This document shows, one piece after another, positions 9,801-18,342 of a DNA stretch of 39,517 nt. The DNA lies in NCBI RefSeq assembly GCF_002915595.1, contig NZ_PQGG01000034.1, forward strand, positions 1-39,517. The letters run 5' to 3'. Under the pieces are notes generated by a model. That model saw nothing but the letters and a program-made list of their open reading frames with translations. It was not told where the DNA came from and searched no databases. Each line of letters starts with the position of its first letter. Position 1 is the first letter of the stretch. Both the position numbers and the translations under genes were made by a program. Source of the stretch: Zhongshania marina. Lineage in GTDB: Bacteria > Pseudomonadota > Gammaproteobacteria > Pseudomonadales > Spongiibacteraceae.

Positions 9801-10215
9801 TGGGCCCCGAATACTGTGTTGCGCCGCTTGCACTATAGAGTGGGGTATCAGTATGGGTAGTGCCAAGAATTTCTAATGCACGCTGCTTATAACGTGATTG
9901 CACGGCAATATCTGCCCCAGCCTGATTATTCATCATTTGGCAGCGCGACAAGATAGCGAGTGCATCCTGCCATATTGCATTTTGTGAGGCTGTATTGTCG
10001 GTTTGCAGTTTTTCGGAGCTGTCTAGCATCAACTGCTTTCTGCGCGCAGCTAATTGATCTAAGGTTTGCACAAGGTCCATTTTCTTGATGGCGATGGCTT
10101 TAATTTCTTCAGCGGAATTGGCCTGTTTAAGGCTGCTTGCCTCGCTAAGCAATACTGATTCCAGCTCGCCGGCGTGCTTGTGAATGTGCTGAATTACATC
10201 GCTGAGTTCGGTCAT
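9778..10215 (-). CDS. flgN: Flagellar chaperone FlgN
   Basis: A 145-residue helical FlgN-family cytosolic chaperone for the hook-associated proteins FlgK and FlgL. Helical heptads start near LSDVIQHIHKHAGELESVLL, and the C-terminal amphipathic part is MMNNQAGADIAVQSRYKQRA. It lies 5 nt downstream of flgM, so flgM-flgN is a transcription unit under the sigma28 promoter at 10557-10583. Identification rests on position plus weak family resemblance. Confidence 0.82.
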   Translation of the reverse strand: MTELSDVIQHIHKHAGELESVLLSEASSLKQANSAEEIKAIAIKKMDLVQTLDQLAARRKQLMLDSSEKLQTDNTASQNAIWQDALAILSRCQMMNNQAGADIAVQSRYKQRALEILGTTHTDTPLYSASGATQYSGPKQALGKA

Positions 10216-10220
10216 CGTTA

Positions 10221-10520
10221 TTACGCGCCTGTATGTGATTCCATATTGATCATTGCTTCGGCGACTTTTGTCGCGTCTATATTAAACTCTCCGTTGCGAA
10301 TCGCTGTTTTAATGGCGTCAACTTTCTGGCGGTCTATGCCGTCACTATTATTGATCTGCACGCGGGTGCGCTCCATTAAAGGTGTTTCCGTTACTGACGG
10401 CGCTTGGCTACTAGTTGTCGCTGTATTAGCGCTGACGTCTTCTGATTTACTGCCGCCAGCGCGCCCGCTCTCTATTTTGCGGAGCTGGCTCAGTGATGAG
10501 CCATCTAATCGGTCGACCAT
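10221..10520 (-). CDS. flgM: Anti-sigma28 factor FlgM
   Basis: A 99-residue, mostly disordered FlgM-family protein that binds FliA (sigma28) and is exported through the finished hook. The conserved C-terminal sigma-binding helices are VDAIKTAIRNGEFNIDATKV followed by AEAMI, with the typical I-x-x-G-x-(Y/F)-x-(V/I)-D pattern. The N-terminus starts MVDRLDGSSL. GAGG is 9 nt before the ATG. It has its own sigma28 promoter, giving the usual feedback in which sigma28 makes its own inhibitor. Confidence 0.93.
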   Translation of the reverse strand: MVDRLDGSSLSQLRKIESGRAGGSKSEDVSANTATTSSQAPSVTETPLMERTRVQINNSDGIDRQKVDAIKTAIRNGEFNIDATKVAEAMINMESHTGA

Positions 10521-10556
10521 GTCAGAATCCTCGTATTTTTTGTGTCTATGCCAATG

Positions 10557-10583
10557 TTATCGGCTGTGTGTAGTAAAACTTTA
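10557..10583 (-). promoter_or_regulatory. Consensus sigma28 (FliA) promoter for flgMN
   Basis: On the minus strand TAAAGTTT, 11 bp, GCCGATAA matches the enterobacterial FliA consensus at all 16 box positions. The -35 box contains the flgA stop codon (10581-10583). The predicted transcript starts about 30 nt before the flgM ATG. Confidence 0.95.
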
Positions 10584-11291
10584 ATTCAACAGAACAATAT
10601 TTTCAGATTCCACCACGCCTTCTAACTGCTTGCCGGAATTGAGATTTTTCACCAGTATCCGCGATCCAAGTGCACCATTTTGCAAGGCAATCCCCGCCAT
10701 GCTGACCGCAACTGGCCCCGTACTGCTGTTTAGCTGCACCAGCTGGCCCTTGCTAATAATACTGCTGGCTTCAACCATATTTGGCGTAAGCACCGCCCCT
10801 TGGGCAATGCTGCGACGGCTGCGATAGCCGCCGCGATCACCCAGAGAACGCAAATAGCCATAGCCCAGCGCGGAAATGTCGCGCTGACTCCAAGTAATAT
10901 CCCGTTCGCTTATGTCGGTATTGGGCGCGATGGGATGGCGCGCCACCATTACCTTCGCAAAGGCTTCAACGGTGACGGGTAAATAAATTTTCCACGGTTT
11001 TGCACTGGCACAGCGTACCCCGACGGTGGTACGGCGCTTAATTTTTGCGCCAGCTGACAAAAATGCTTCGAGCTTGACTGGGCAGCGTGCAAGTTTTGTT
11101 CGGGGGTCTAAAGACTGCACCGTAATTTTGGTTTTCATTTGCTGCCAAGGGTGGCGGCTAGCGATATAGGCGCGAGCAGTTTCCGCTATGCGTGCATGAT
11201 TCTCCAATCCCTCAGCAGCAAGCGACGGACTAAGGCCGCCCAGCATCGAGGCTGCAAGCAAAAGGGCAAAATGCATTCCTAGTTTTTTCAT
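10581..11291 (-). CDS. flgA: P-ring assembly chaperone FlgA
   Basis: About 236 residues. A Sec signal peptide (MKKLGMHFALLLAASMLGG, cleavage after SLAA) leads to a SAF-like domain. Typical FlgA features are the VQSLDPRTKLARCP region, APNTDISERDITW and the C-terminal GALGSRILVKNLNSGK-type sequence. It acts in the periplasm on FlgI. A TTG at 11309 is possible, but ATG 11291 gives the standard signal peptide. The ribosome-binding site is poor. It is transcribed from a sigma54 promoter at 11333-11348. Its stop codon is embedded in the flgM promoter. Confidence 0.93.
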   Translation of the reverse strand: MKKLGMHFALLLAASMLGGLSPSLAAEGLENHARIAETARAYIASRHPWQQMKTKITVQSLDPRTKLARCPVKLEAFLSAGAKIKRRTTVGVRCASAKPWKIYLPVTVEAFAKVMVARHPIAPNTDISERDITWSQRDISALGYGYLRSLGDRGGYRSRRSIAQGAVLTPNMVEASSIISKGQLVQLNSSTGPVAVSMAGIALQNGALGSRILVKNLNSGKQLEGVVESENIVLLN

Positions 11292-11332
11292 AAGCGTATA
11301 AGACGTCAAAGTTTTGTCGTTTGCTTAGAGGC

Positions 11333-11348
11333 TGCAATGGCTATGCCA
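11333..11348 (-). promoter_or_regulatory. Sigma54 promoter for flgA
   Basis: The minus strand reads TGGCATAGCCATTGCA: the -24 TGGCA and -12 TTGCA elements with correct GG-to-GC spacing. The predicted start leaves a leader of about 30 nt before the flgA ATG at 11291. Confidence 0.85.
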
Positions 11349-11395
11349 GTGTTGGGAATATTTTGGGCGAAAAAGATAAGGGTTTATACGGAGGA

Positions 11396-11422
11396 TAAGG
11401 CCTGCCGGAATTTTGCCGATAA
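11396..11422 (+). promoter_or_regulatory. Possible sigma28 promoter upstream of flgB
   Basis: TAAGGCCT, 11 bp, GCCGATAA. The -10 box is perfect and the -35 matches 5 of 8. It lies about 190 nt upstream of flgB and upstream of the sigma54 promoter, so it could give late expression of the rod/hook operon. It may also be chance. Confidence 0.45.
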
Positions 11423-11500
11423 TGGAAAACTAGCGCCGTATTTTTGGCATTCTTGGAAAAAGTGATTTTTAAGTTATTGAAAATATTGGATTAAAATTTG

Positions 11501-11515
11501 TGGCACGAGCCTTGC
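11501..11515 (+). promoter_or_regulatory. Sigma54 promoter for the flgB operon
   Basis: TGGCACGAGCCTTGC matches TGGCACG-N4-TTGC at every defined position. It lies about 100 nt upstream of flgB. It should be activated by one of the two enhancer-binding proteins encoded at 27894-30510. Confidence 0.93.
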
Positions 11516-11613
11516 CTTGCTCGTTAGTACACGGTGATAAAAGCCGATATGTGCCAGAGCTATTAAATATAACGGCGGTGGCCATAAAAACTTTAGAAAG
11601 AATAGGTTAAAAA

Positions 11614-12033
11614 ATGTCGATTAATTTTGATAAAGCGCTAGGGATACACGAGCAAGCCTTACAAGTGCGTCACAAACGCAACGAAGTGCTTGCCACCAAT
11701 ATAGCGAATGCAGATACGCCTGGCTACAAGGCCCAAGACATCGATTTCAAAGCGGTGTTGTCGCAGTCGGCCGCGGCTGGTCAAACCTCCCAGTTGGCGA
11801 TGCGCACTACAAATAGTGGTCACATTAGCGCAGCGCAGGATACGAGATCAGATGCCTTGCCAATGGATTTGAAATACCGAGTGCCTACGCAGCCGTCGGA
11901 AGATGGTAATACCGTCGACACCCATAAGGAGCAAGCAGAGTTTGCCGACAACGCCATGCGTTACCAAGCTACTTTGCAATTTCTTGGAAGTCGCTTTAGT
12001 GGCATGAAATCAGTTTTGCAGGGAGGTCGCTAA
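11614..12033 (+). CDS. flgB: Flagellar proximal rod protein FlgB
   Basis: 139 residues, FlgB family. The N-terminal rod motif is RHKRNEVLATNIANADTPGYKAQD, given here in two parts (RHKRNEVLATNIANAD, then TPGYKAQD). The C-terminal helix FADNAMRYQATLQFLGSRF is also family-typical. It sits at the base of the rod on the MS ring. First gene of flgBCDEFGHIJ(KL); flgC starts 3 nt after the stop. Confidence 0.96.
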   Translation: MSINFDKALGIHEQALQVRHKRNEVLATNIANADTPGYKAQDIDFKAVLSQSAAAGQTSQLAMRTTNSGHISAAQDTRSDALPMDLKYRVPTQPSEDGNTVDTHKEQAEFADNAMRYQATLQFLGSRFSGMKSVLQGGR

Positions 12034-12036
12034 GTT

Positions 12037-12438
12037 ATGGCTAATCCGTTGAATGTCGCCGCATCTGCTATGAACGCGCAAATGCTTAGATTAAATACCG
12101 TTGCCAGCAATATGGCGAACGCAGATACCGTAAGTGGTAGCGAAGAAGGTGCTTACCGCTCTCGTCAACCGGTGTTTGCAACTGTTATGGATCAACAGCG
12201 CGAAGTGATAGGTGTCGCGGTAACGGGTGTGGTGGAGAGTGATGCGCCAGTGGCGAAGCGCTATGAGCCAGGTCATCCGCAAGCTGATGCCGAAGGTTAT
12301 ATCTACAGCTCCAATGTAAATACCATGGAAGAAATGGCAAACATGATGTCTGCGTCGCGGGCGTATCAAAACAACGCCGAAGTTTTTTCAACCACTAAGA
12401 CTCTTATGCTGCGCGCATTGCAGCTTGGTCAGCAGTAG
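12037..12438 (+). CDS. flgC: Flagellar proximal rod protein FlgC
   Basis: 133 residues. The rod-family N-terminus ASAMNAQMLRLNTVASNMAN and the C-terminal NVNTMEEMANMMSASRAYQ frame a short central part. It is slightly shorter than many FlgC proteins (about 135-148). GGGAGGT is 9 nt before the ATG. It forms the proximal rod with FlgB and FlgF. Confidence 0.96.
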   Translation: MANPLNVAASAMNAQMLRLNTVASNMANADTVSGSEEGAYRSRQPVFATVMDQQREVIGVAVTGVVESDAPVAKRYEPGHPQADAEGYIYSSNVNTMEEMANMMSASRAYQNNAEVFSTTKTLMLRALQLGQQ

Positions 12439-12448
12439 GATCTAAATT

Positions 12449-13114
12449 ATGGAACTTCGCACAATAGAAGATCTGCAGTTGCAGACCGCCACGAGTAAGG
12501 CAAAGAAGGATGCTTCGTCACTGGATCAAGATGATTTTATGACGCTCATGCTTCAGCAACTTAAAAGCCAAGACCCGTTTAAGCCCACCGACAATACCGA
12601 GTTTATTAGTCAAATGGCACAGTTAACTTCGGTTAGCGGTATTAGCGAAATGAACGAGAATTTAGCGGGCCTAACTCAGTCTTTGTACTCCGCGCAATTG
12701 CTAGATGCATCGTCTTTGATTGGCAAAGATGTCTTGCTAGAAACCGATGTTGCTGCACTCCCAATAAGCGGCAAGGTTAAAGGGCAAGTGAATTTGCCAA
12801 CCAGCACGACGGCATTAGACATAGACATTCTTGCACCAACTGGTGAGGTTATTGGCAAGGTTCCACTTGGTCCTCAGCAAGCTGGTGCGGTGAATTTTGA
12901 ATGGAATGGCGTTGGTTTAGACGGTGAGCGTATGCCACCTGGAACTTACCAAATTCGCGCCAATTATTTGAATGGAAATACCTTGGAAGCGGCGGCTACA
13001 GAAATCCGCAGCGAAGTAATGAGCGTGAGCGTACCGGCAACAGGCGGCACTCCACTCATACAAGTGCAGGGATTGGGCACGGTGAGTATGTCAAAAATTA
13101 TTGAAATTAGTTAA
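12449..13114 (+). CDS. flgD: Hook-capping protein FlgD
   Basis: 221 residues. The conserved N-terminal FlgD segment is DQDDFMTLMLQQLKSQDPFK followed by PTDNTEFISQMAQLTSV. The Tudor/Ig-like C-terminal part includes GEVIGKVPLGPQQAGAVNFE and GTYQIRANY. It caps the growing hook and guides FlgE assembly. It starts 10 nt after flgC. Confidence 0.96.
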   Translation: MELRTIEDLQLQTATSKAKKDASSLDQDDFMTLMLQQLKSQDPFKPTDNTEFISQMAQLTSVSGISEMNENLAGLTQSLYSAQLLDASSLIGKDVLLETDVAALPISGKVKGQVNLPTSTTALDIDILAPTGEVIGKVPLGPQQAGAVNFEWNGVGLDGERMPPGTYQIRANYLNGNTLEAAATEIRSEVMSVSVPATGGTPLIQVQGLGTVSMSKIIEIS

Positions 13115-13170
13115 GCGGTAATGACGCCACTTAACACTTAATAGAAGTATGTAAACTAGGAGTAGGCCCT

Positions 13171-14388
13171 ATGAGCTTTCGCATTGCACTGAGTGGATTA
13201 AACGCCGCATCGGCACATCTTGATGTAACCGCACACAATATTGCCAACGTAAATACGACAGGCTTTAAAGGGTCGCGCGCCGCATTTGCTGATGTTTATG
13301 CAACATCTAACAACGACGTGACTAAGACAACCCCTGGTGCCGGTGTTCGCTTAAACACCATCACCCAAGAATTCTCCCAGGGGAATATCGACTTTACTGA
13401 CAATAATTTAGATCTGGCGATTTCTGGTGAAGGCTTTTTCACTATGAAGGGTTCCAGCGGGGTGACATATACCCGCGCGGGGGCATTTAGTGTTGATCGC
13501 GACGGCTATGTAGTAAATAACAGCCTCGAGCGTTTACAGGTATTTCCTTCAAACGGTACCGGCGGATTTTCTACCGGCTCCCTAAGTGATCTGCAGTTAC
13601 AGGTTTCCGAAAATGCACCTAAAAGTACAGCGCGTGCCGACATCGGTGTGAATTTACCGGCGAATGCACCCGTGCCAACGGCAACGCCCTTCGATCCCTC
13701 AGTGCCGGCAAGTTATAACCATGCAACCTCGATGACGATCTACGACTCATTGGGTACCCAGCACACCGCAACAATGTATTTTGTAAAGGACGCCGCGTCG
13801 AATAGCTGGAATCAGCAGTTGTATGTTGATAACAACGCGGTAGGTGGCCCAAATCTTATGAGCTTTAGTAATGCGGGTGAATTGCAAACCCCAGCATCCG
13901 GCGTAATTACTTATCCATCATACGATCCCGGTACTGGCGCGGCGAATTTAGATTTGAACTTTGATTTTGCAGCGACTACCCAATACGGCCAAGAATTTGG
14001 GGTTAATAATTTGCAGCAAGATGGTTATACCACCGGTCGTTTGACGGGTATCGAAGTGGGTAGCACCGGTATTGTATCTGCACGGTTTACCAACGGTCAG
14101 TCGAAAGAGCTTGGCAAAGTTGCCATGGCGAGCTTCTCAAACCCAAATGGTTTGCAGCAGCAGGGCGACACCTCTTGGGCAGAAACCTATGCCTCTGGCA
14201 GCCCCCGAGTTGGTGAGGCGGGTTCTTCAGATTTTGGTTTGCTGCAGTCCGGCGCCTTGGAAAGCTCCAATGTTGACTTAACGTCGCAGCTTGTAGAAAT
14301 GATTACCGCACAGCGAAATTTCCAAGCGAACACGCAAATGATTTCAACGGCAGATGCGGTAACGCAGGCCATTATTAATATCCGATAG
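13171..14388 (+). CDS. flgE: Flagellar hook protein FlgE
   Basis: 405 residues, normal for the family. The N-terminal rod/hook motif is LSGLNAASAHLDVTAHNIAN followed by VNTTGFKGSRAAFADVY, and the C-terminal coil is SSNVDLTSQLVEMITAQRNF. AGGAG is 8 nt before the ATG. It builds the universal joint between rod and filament. Confidence 0.97.
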   Translation: MSFRIALSGLNAASAHLDVTAHNIANVNTTGFKGSRAAFADVYATSNNDVTKTTPGAGVRLNTITQEFSQGNIDFTDNNLDLAISGEGFFTMKGSSGVTYTRAGAFSVDRDGYVVNNSLERLQVFPSNGTGGFSTGSLSDLQLQVSENAPKSTARADIGVNLPANAPVPTATPFDPSVPASYNHATSMTIYDSLGTQHTATMYFVKDAASNSWNQQLYVDNNAVGGPNLMSFSNAGELQTPASGVITYPSYDPGTGAANLDLNFDFAATTQYGQEFGVNNLQQDGYTTGRLTGIEVGSTGIVSARFTNGQSKELGKVAMASFSNPNGLQQQGDTSWAETYASGSPRVGEAGSSDFGLLQSGALESSNVDLTSQLVEMITAQRNFQANTQMISTADAVTQAIINIR

Positions 14389-14423
14389 TCGCTTTTAACA
14401 GCGCAGACTGATCGGGAGGGTTT

Positions 14424-15167
14424 ATGGATAAGTTACTTTACATAGGCATGATGGGTGCTAAAAACACTCAGCAGGCGCAGGCAACTAACGCCAATAACTT
14501 GGCGAATGTGAGCACGGCGGGCTTTCGTGGTGACTTTCAAAATTTGCTTTCCCGTCAGGTTGCTGGCCCCGGTATGGAAACGCGTTTTAATCCTGTGCTT
14601 GAAGGGCAGGCGAGTGATTTTTCTACCGGTGTCGTCACCACCACGGGGCGTGATTTAGATGTGGCTATTCGCGGCGAGAAAGGCTGGTTTGCGGTGCAAG
14701 CTGCGGATGGTAGCGAGGCCTATTCTCGGCGTGGTGATTTCAGAATTAGCGCAGACGGTATGTTGTTGAACGGCGCAGGTCAGCCAGTAATGGGCGATGG
14801 TGGCCCGGTGGCGATACCTGAACACGAAAGTTTGATGATTGGCGAAGACGGCACAGTTTCCATTGTGCCGCTAGGCCAGGGGCCAGAATCAGTTGCGACG
14901 GTCGATCGAATTCGCTTAGTCGATGCGGCACCGGCGGATTTAGAAAAAGGTAACGACGGTTTAATGCGCATGCGCAATGGCGGTGTAGCAGAAACCTCTT
15001 CCGAAATACGGATTAGCGCCGGCAGCTTAGAGTCGTCAAATGTAAATACAGTAGACGCCATGGTCACCATGATTGCATTGGCTCGGCAATTTGAAATGCA
15101 AGTCAAGGTCATGAGCACCGCTGACACAATGGCAGAATCAGGCAGCCGTTTGCTGCGCTTGGAATAA
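14424..15167 (+). CDS. flgF: Proximal rod protein FlgF
   Basis: 247 residues. MMGAKNTQQAQATNANNLAN is the rod motif. The C-terminus SLESSNVNTVDAMVTMIALA followed by RQFEMQVK distinguishes FlgF from FlgG. GGGAGGG precedes the ATG. It links the proximal and distal rod. Confidence 0.96.
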   Translation: MDKLLYIGMMGAKNTQQAQATNANNLANVSTAGFRGDFQNLLSRQVAGPGMETRFNPVLEGQASDFSTGVVTTTGRDLDVAIRGEKGWFAVQAADGSEAYSRRGDFRISADGMLLNGAGQPVMGDGGPVAIPEHESLMIGEDGTVSIVPLGQGPESVATVDRIRLVDAAPADLEKGNDGLMRMRNGGVAETSSEIRISAGSLESSNVNTVDAMVTMIALARQFEMQVKVMSTADTMAESGSRLLRLE

Positions 15168-15179
15168 GAGGAATTAATT

Positions 15180-15965
15180 ATGAATTCATCACTTTGGGTT
15201 GCAAAAACCGGACTCGACGCGCAGCAAACGCGTATGCAGGTGGTCAGTAACAACTTGGCGAATGCCAATACCACCGGCTTTAAACGGGACCGCGCCTCCT
15301 TTGAAGATTTGCTCTACCAGAATATGCGTCAGGTTGGCGGACAAACTTCTCAGCAAACTCGTTCACCAAGCGGCATGCATGTGGGTACTGGGGTGAGGGT
15401 GGTTTCCACCGAGAAGATTTTTGCGCAGGGCACCATGACCCAAACCAATAACTCGCTAGATGTTGCCATAAATGGTCGTGGCTTCTTTCAAGTACAAATG
15501 CCCGACGGCACCGCAGCGTATACCCGAGATGGTTCGTTTCAGTTAGACGACCAGGGCCAAATTGTGACCAATACCGGCAATGTTGTCGATCCGGGTATTA
15601 CTGTGCCGCAGGGTGCCTTGAGTGTCACCGTAGGTTCAGATGGGGTGGTAAGCGCGGTGTTGGCAGGCAGTGCTTCGCCAGTGCAGTTGGGCAGTTTTCA
15701 GTTGGCGGATTTCGTAAACGCTTCTGGCCTGCAAGCGCGGGGCGAGAATTTGTATATGGAGTCAGCATCCAGTGGTGCACCTCAGACGGGAACGCCAGGT
15801 TTGAGTGGTCTTGGCACTATTCAGCAAGGCGCACTGGAAGGTTCAAACGTAAATGTGGTTGAAGAACTGGTGAATATGATTGAAACCCAGCGGGCTTATG
15901 AAATGAATTCTAAGGCCATCGCGACCAGCGACCAGATGATGCAGTACGTAAACAATAATCTTTAA
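15180..15965 (+). CDS. flgG: Distal rod protein FlgG
   Basis: 261 residues, the usual FlgG length. It starts [20 protein letters not shown], followed by [18 protein letters not shown]. The C-terminus [20 protein letters not shown] is highly conserved. It forms the distal rod. GAGGAA lies before the ATG, 12 nt after the flgF stop. Confidence 0.97.
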   Translation: MNSSLWVAKTGLDAQQTRMQVVSNNLANANTTGFKRDRASFEDLLYQNMRQVGGQTSQQTRSPSGMHVGTGVRVVSTEKIFAQGTMTQTNNSLDVAINGRGFFQVQMPDGTAAYTRDGSFQLDDQGQIVTNTGNVVDPGITVPQGALSVTVGSDGVVSAVLAGSASPVQLGSFQLADFVNASGLQARGENLYMESASSGAPQTGTPGLSGLGTIQQGALEGSNVNVVEELVNMIETQRAYEMNSKAIATSDQMMQYVNNNL

Positions 15966-16002
15966 TAGTGAGCCATAGACTCAAGCGAATAGGGCAAACG
16001 GG

Positions 16003-16716
16003 ATGACTGAGATGATCAAAACCTCTGTAATAAATATACGGCTTCTAAGGTCTTTGATGGCTCTCATGATTCTTGGCTTGCTGGCTGCTTGCTCATCGGC
16101 ACCGCCAAAAGACCAGTCTGCAGATTATGAGTCGGCGGCGCCAAAGGCCGAGACAGATGACCTTGGCAATATGGGGTCGATTTACCGTTCCGGTTACGGC
16201 ATGAGTTTATTTCTTGATCGTCGCGCCCGCCAAGTAGGTGACATTATTACGGTTACCTTAGAAGAAAAAACCGATGCCTCAAAATCGTCGAGCACCGCAA
16301 CGGGAAAAGAGAGCAATCTGGGAATTCCCACGGTGACCTTGCTTGGTCGCGGTGTTACCCATAATGGCCTTCCCGTCGTTAATTCATCGGTGTCTTCTGA
16401 TCAAGATTTTTCAGGGCAGGGCACCAGTAGTCAAAGCAATAGTTTAACCGGCAGCATTACTGTGACCGTGTCGGAAGTGCTACGTAATGGCAGCCTGCGA
16501 GTTCGCGGCGAAAAATGGGTGACGATAAATCAAGGTGAAGAATTCATTCGCATAAAAGGCATTGTGCGCCCAGAAGATATTGGCGCCGACAACGCAGTGC
16601 CATCCTACAAAGTAGCCGATGCTCGCATTACCTATAGTGGTAAGGGTGCATTGGCCGACGCAAATTCTATGGGCTGGCTGGGTCGCTTATTCCAGTCTGT
16701 ACTGTCGCCCTTTTGA
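16003..16716 (+). CDS. flgH: L-ring lipoprotein FlgH
   Basis: 237 residues. The lipoprotein signal has the lipobox LLAAC (cysteine near residue 29), so the mature protein is lipidated and sits in the outer membrane. FlgH features include LFLDRRARQVGDIITVTLEE and VRGEKWVTINQGEEFIRIKG. ATG 16012 is an alternative start. It forms the L-ring bushing around the rod with the P-ring FlgI. Confidence 0.96.
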   Translation: MTEMIKTSVINIRLLRSLMALMILGLLAACSSAPPKDQSADYESAAPKAETDDLGNMGSIYRSGYGMSLFLDRRARQVGDIITVTLEEKTDASKSSSTATGKESNLGIPTVTLLGRGVTHNGLPVVNSSVSSDQDFSGQGTSSQSNSLTGSITVTVSEVLRNGSLRVRGEKWVTINQGEEFIRIKGIVRPEDIGADNAVPSYKVADARITYSGKGALADANSMGWLGRLFQSVLSPF

Positions 16717-16727
16717 GGTAGGCCAAT

Positions 16728-17861
16728 ATGTTGCTTTTTAATCGTGTTTTAAATTTTTCTAAAGTCATCGCAGTGATGACATTGATGCTCAGTACTATGA
16801 TTCCCGTCGCCCATGCCGAGCGAGTTAAGGATTTAGTCAATGTCGCTGGTGTGCGCGAAAACCAATTGGTCGGTTACGGATTAGTGGTAGGACTAAGTGG
16901 TACGGGCGATCAAACCAGCCAGGCGCCGTTCACAATCCAAAGTATTCGCAATATGTTGACGGGCTTTGGTGTGCGGGTGCCAGACAATGTGAATCCACAG
17001 TTAAAAAATGTTGCCGCTGTGACCGTGCATGCCAGTTTGCCGGCATTTGCTAAGCCCGGTCAGACCATAGACGTGACGGTATCTTCGATTGGTAATGCCG
17101 CTAGTTTGCGCGGCGGTAGCTTATTAATGGCGCCTATGATGGGGGCAGATGGTCAAGTCTACGCAGTTGCGCAGGGTAGTTTATTAGTTGGTGGCTTGGG
17201 TGTGTCCGGCGCTGATGGTTCACGGGTTACCGTGAATATACCGAGTGCTGGTCGTATCCCCAATGGTGCGATTGTTGAGCGCGCAGCTCCCAGCGTGATG
17301 TCAGCTAACGGTGAAATTATGCTGAATTTGAAGAAATCTGATTTCACCACAGCTCGTCGCCTCGCCGAAGAAATTAATTCTAAATTTGGCGTTGGCACAG
17401 CGAGCGCGATGGATTCTGCAACGGTGAAAGTTCAGGGGCCTAGCAATCCAGATCGCAGTGTTACGTTTATCTCTATGCTAGAAAGCTTAGAAATCACGCC
17501 CTCTGAAGCTGGTGCGCGGGTGGTGGTGAATTCTCGAACTGGCACCATTGTTATTGGTGGCAATGTACGGGTTATGCCTGCGGCGGTCAGTCATGGCTCA
17601 CTTACGGTGTCGATCTCAGAAAATGTCGAGGTGTCTCAGCCAGGTGCGTTTTCTCGCGGTGGTGAAACCGTTGCTGCCCAAAAATCTGAAATCGCAGTGC
17701 AAGAAAGCGGCTCGCGTATGTTCTTACTCGACGCCGGCGTGACTTTAGAAGACATTGTGAAGGCCATTAACAATGTTGGTGCATCGCCAAGTGATTTGGT
17801 GGCGATTCTTGAAGCCTTAGATCAGGCTGGCGCCCTGCGGGCAGAGCTGTTGGTTATTTAA
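16728..17861 (+). CDS. flgI: P-ring protein FlgI
   Basis: 377 residues with a Sec signal peptide (hydrophobic [18 protein letters not shown]). Mature FlgI features are [37 protein letters not shown] and the C-terminal [20 protein letters not shown]. It builds the periplasmic P-ring in the peptidoglycan, with FlgA as chaperone. It starts 11 nt after flgH. Confidence 0.97.
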   Translation: MLLFNRVLNFSKVIAVMTLMLSTMIPVAHAERVKDLVNVAGVRENQLVGYGLVVGLSGTGDQTSQAPFTIQSIRNMLTGFGVRVPDNVNPQLKNVAAVTVHASLPAFAKPGQTIDVTVSSIGNAASLRGGSLLMAPMMGADGQVYAVAQGSLLVGGLGVSGADGSRVTVNIPSAGRIPNGAIVERAAPSVMSANGEIMLNLKKSDFTTARRLAEEINSKFGVGTASAMDSATVKVQGPSNPDRSVTFISMLESLEITPSEAGARVVVNSRTGTIVIGGNVRVMPAAVSHGSLTVSISENVEVSQPGAFSRGGETVAAQKSEIAVQESGSRMFLLDAGVTLEDIVKAINNVGASPSDLVAILEALDQAGALRAELLVI

Positions 17862-17888
17862 GCCGGAAATAGAAATAGGTGTTGTGCA

Positions 17889-18332
17889 ATGGACGTTAAG
17901 GCAGCAGGCAATTATCACGACTTTTCGGGCTTAGCGTCTTTGCGGCGCGATGCCGAAAGTTCGCCTGAAGCAGCGATTGAGCCGGTCGCCAAACAGTTTG
18001 AAGCCTTGTTTTTGCAAATGATGTTAAAAAGCATGCGCGCGGCCGTGCCTGAAGGTGGTCTGTTTACTGAAAGCAGCGTTGGCATGTACGAAGAAATGCT
18101 AGACAGCCAGTTGTCTGTGACCTTGTCTGGTCAGGGTGGCATAGGTATGGCGGATGCCATCGTCAAACAAATACAAGGGCCCTCGGGGCAAGGTGCTGAT
18201 CTCCCCGCCGGCGACGGAATGGCACTTAGTGGCGAAGGCTTAGCGCTGCGCAATCGCCTGCAGCAGTTAGGTGGCATTGAACGCAGTATTCAAGATTTTA
18301 GTCTGTCGGCCGATAAGTCCTACAGTAAATAA
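17889..18332 (+). CDS. flgJ: Single-domain FlgJ (rod cap only, no muramidase)
   Basis: 147 residues, under half the length of two-domain FlgJ (about 310-400). The N-terminal rod-cap domain is intact: VAKQFEALFLQMMLKSMRAA, then GGLFTESSVGMYEEMLDSQL. After about residue 110 there is only a low-complexity linker and a short helix. The glucosaminidase domain is absent, and flgK begins 10 nt past the stop, so it was not simply split off downstream. Another hydrolase must open the peptidoglycan for the rod. The 3' end carries a sigma28-type promoter for flgK. Confidence 0.93.
   Translation: MDVKAAGNYHDFSGLASLRRDAESSPEAAIEPVAKQFEALFLQMMLKSMRAAVPEGGLFTESSVGMYEEMLDSQLSVTLSGQGGIGMADAIVKQIQGPSGQGADLPAGDGMALSGEGLALRNRLQQLGGIERSIQDFSLSADKSYSK
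18290..18316 (+). promoter_or_regulatory. Sigma28-type promoter for flgKL inside flgJ
   Basis: TCAAGATT, 11 bp, GCCGATAA: the -35 matches 6 of 8 and the -10 is perfect. It lies in the last codons of flgJ, 26 nt before the flgK ATG. A sigma28 promoter before flgKL is known in enterobacteria. Confidence 0.75.
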
Positions 18333-18342
18333 GGGGTAAGTC

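Larger units (their letters stand above)
11292..11613. other. flgA-flgB divergent control region
   Basis: A 322-nt region with no gene. It holds a minus-strand sigma54 promoter for flgA, a plus-strand sigma54 promoter for flgB and a possible plus-strand sigma28 promoter. Space between them could hold shared enhancer sites for the sigma54 activators and a bending protein. The chemotaxis genes cheV and cheR found here in Pseudomonas and Vibrio are absent. Confidence 0.75.

Noticed and set aside
11542..11560. GCCGATAT near 11551 as a second sigma28 -10 upstream of flgB
   Set aside because: No TAAA-like -35 at the right distance; the nearby sigma54 site explains the promoter better.
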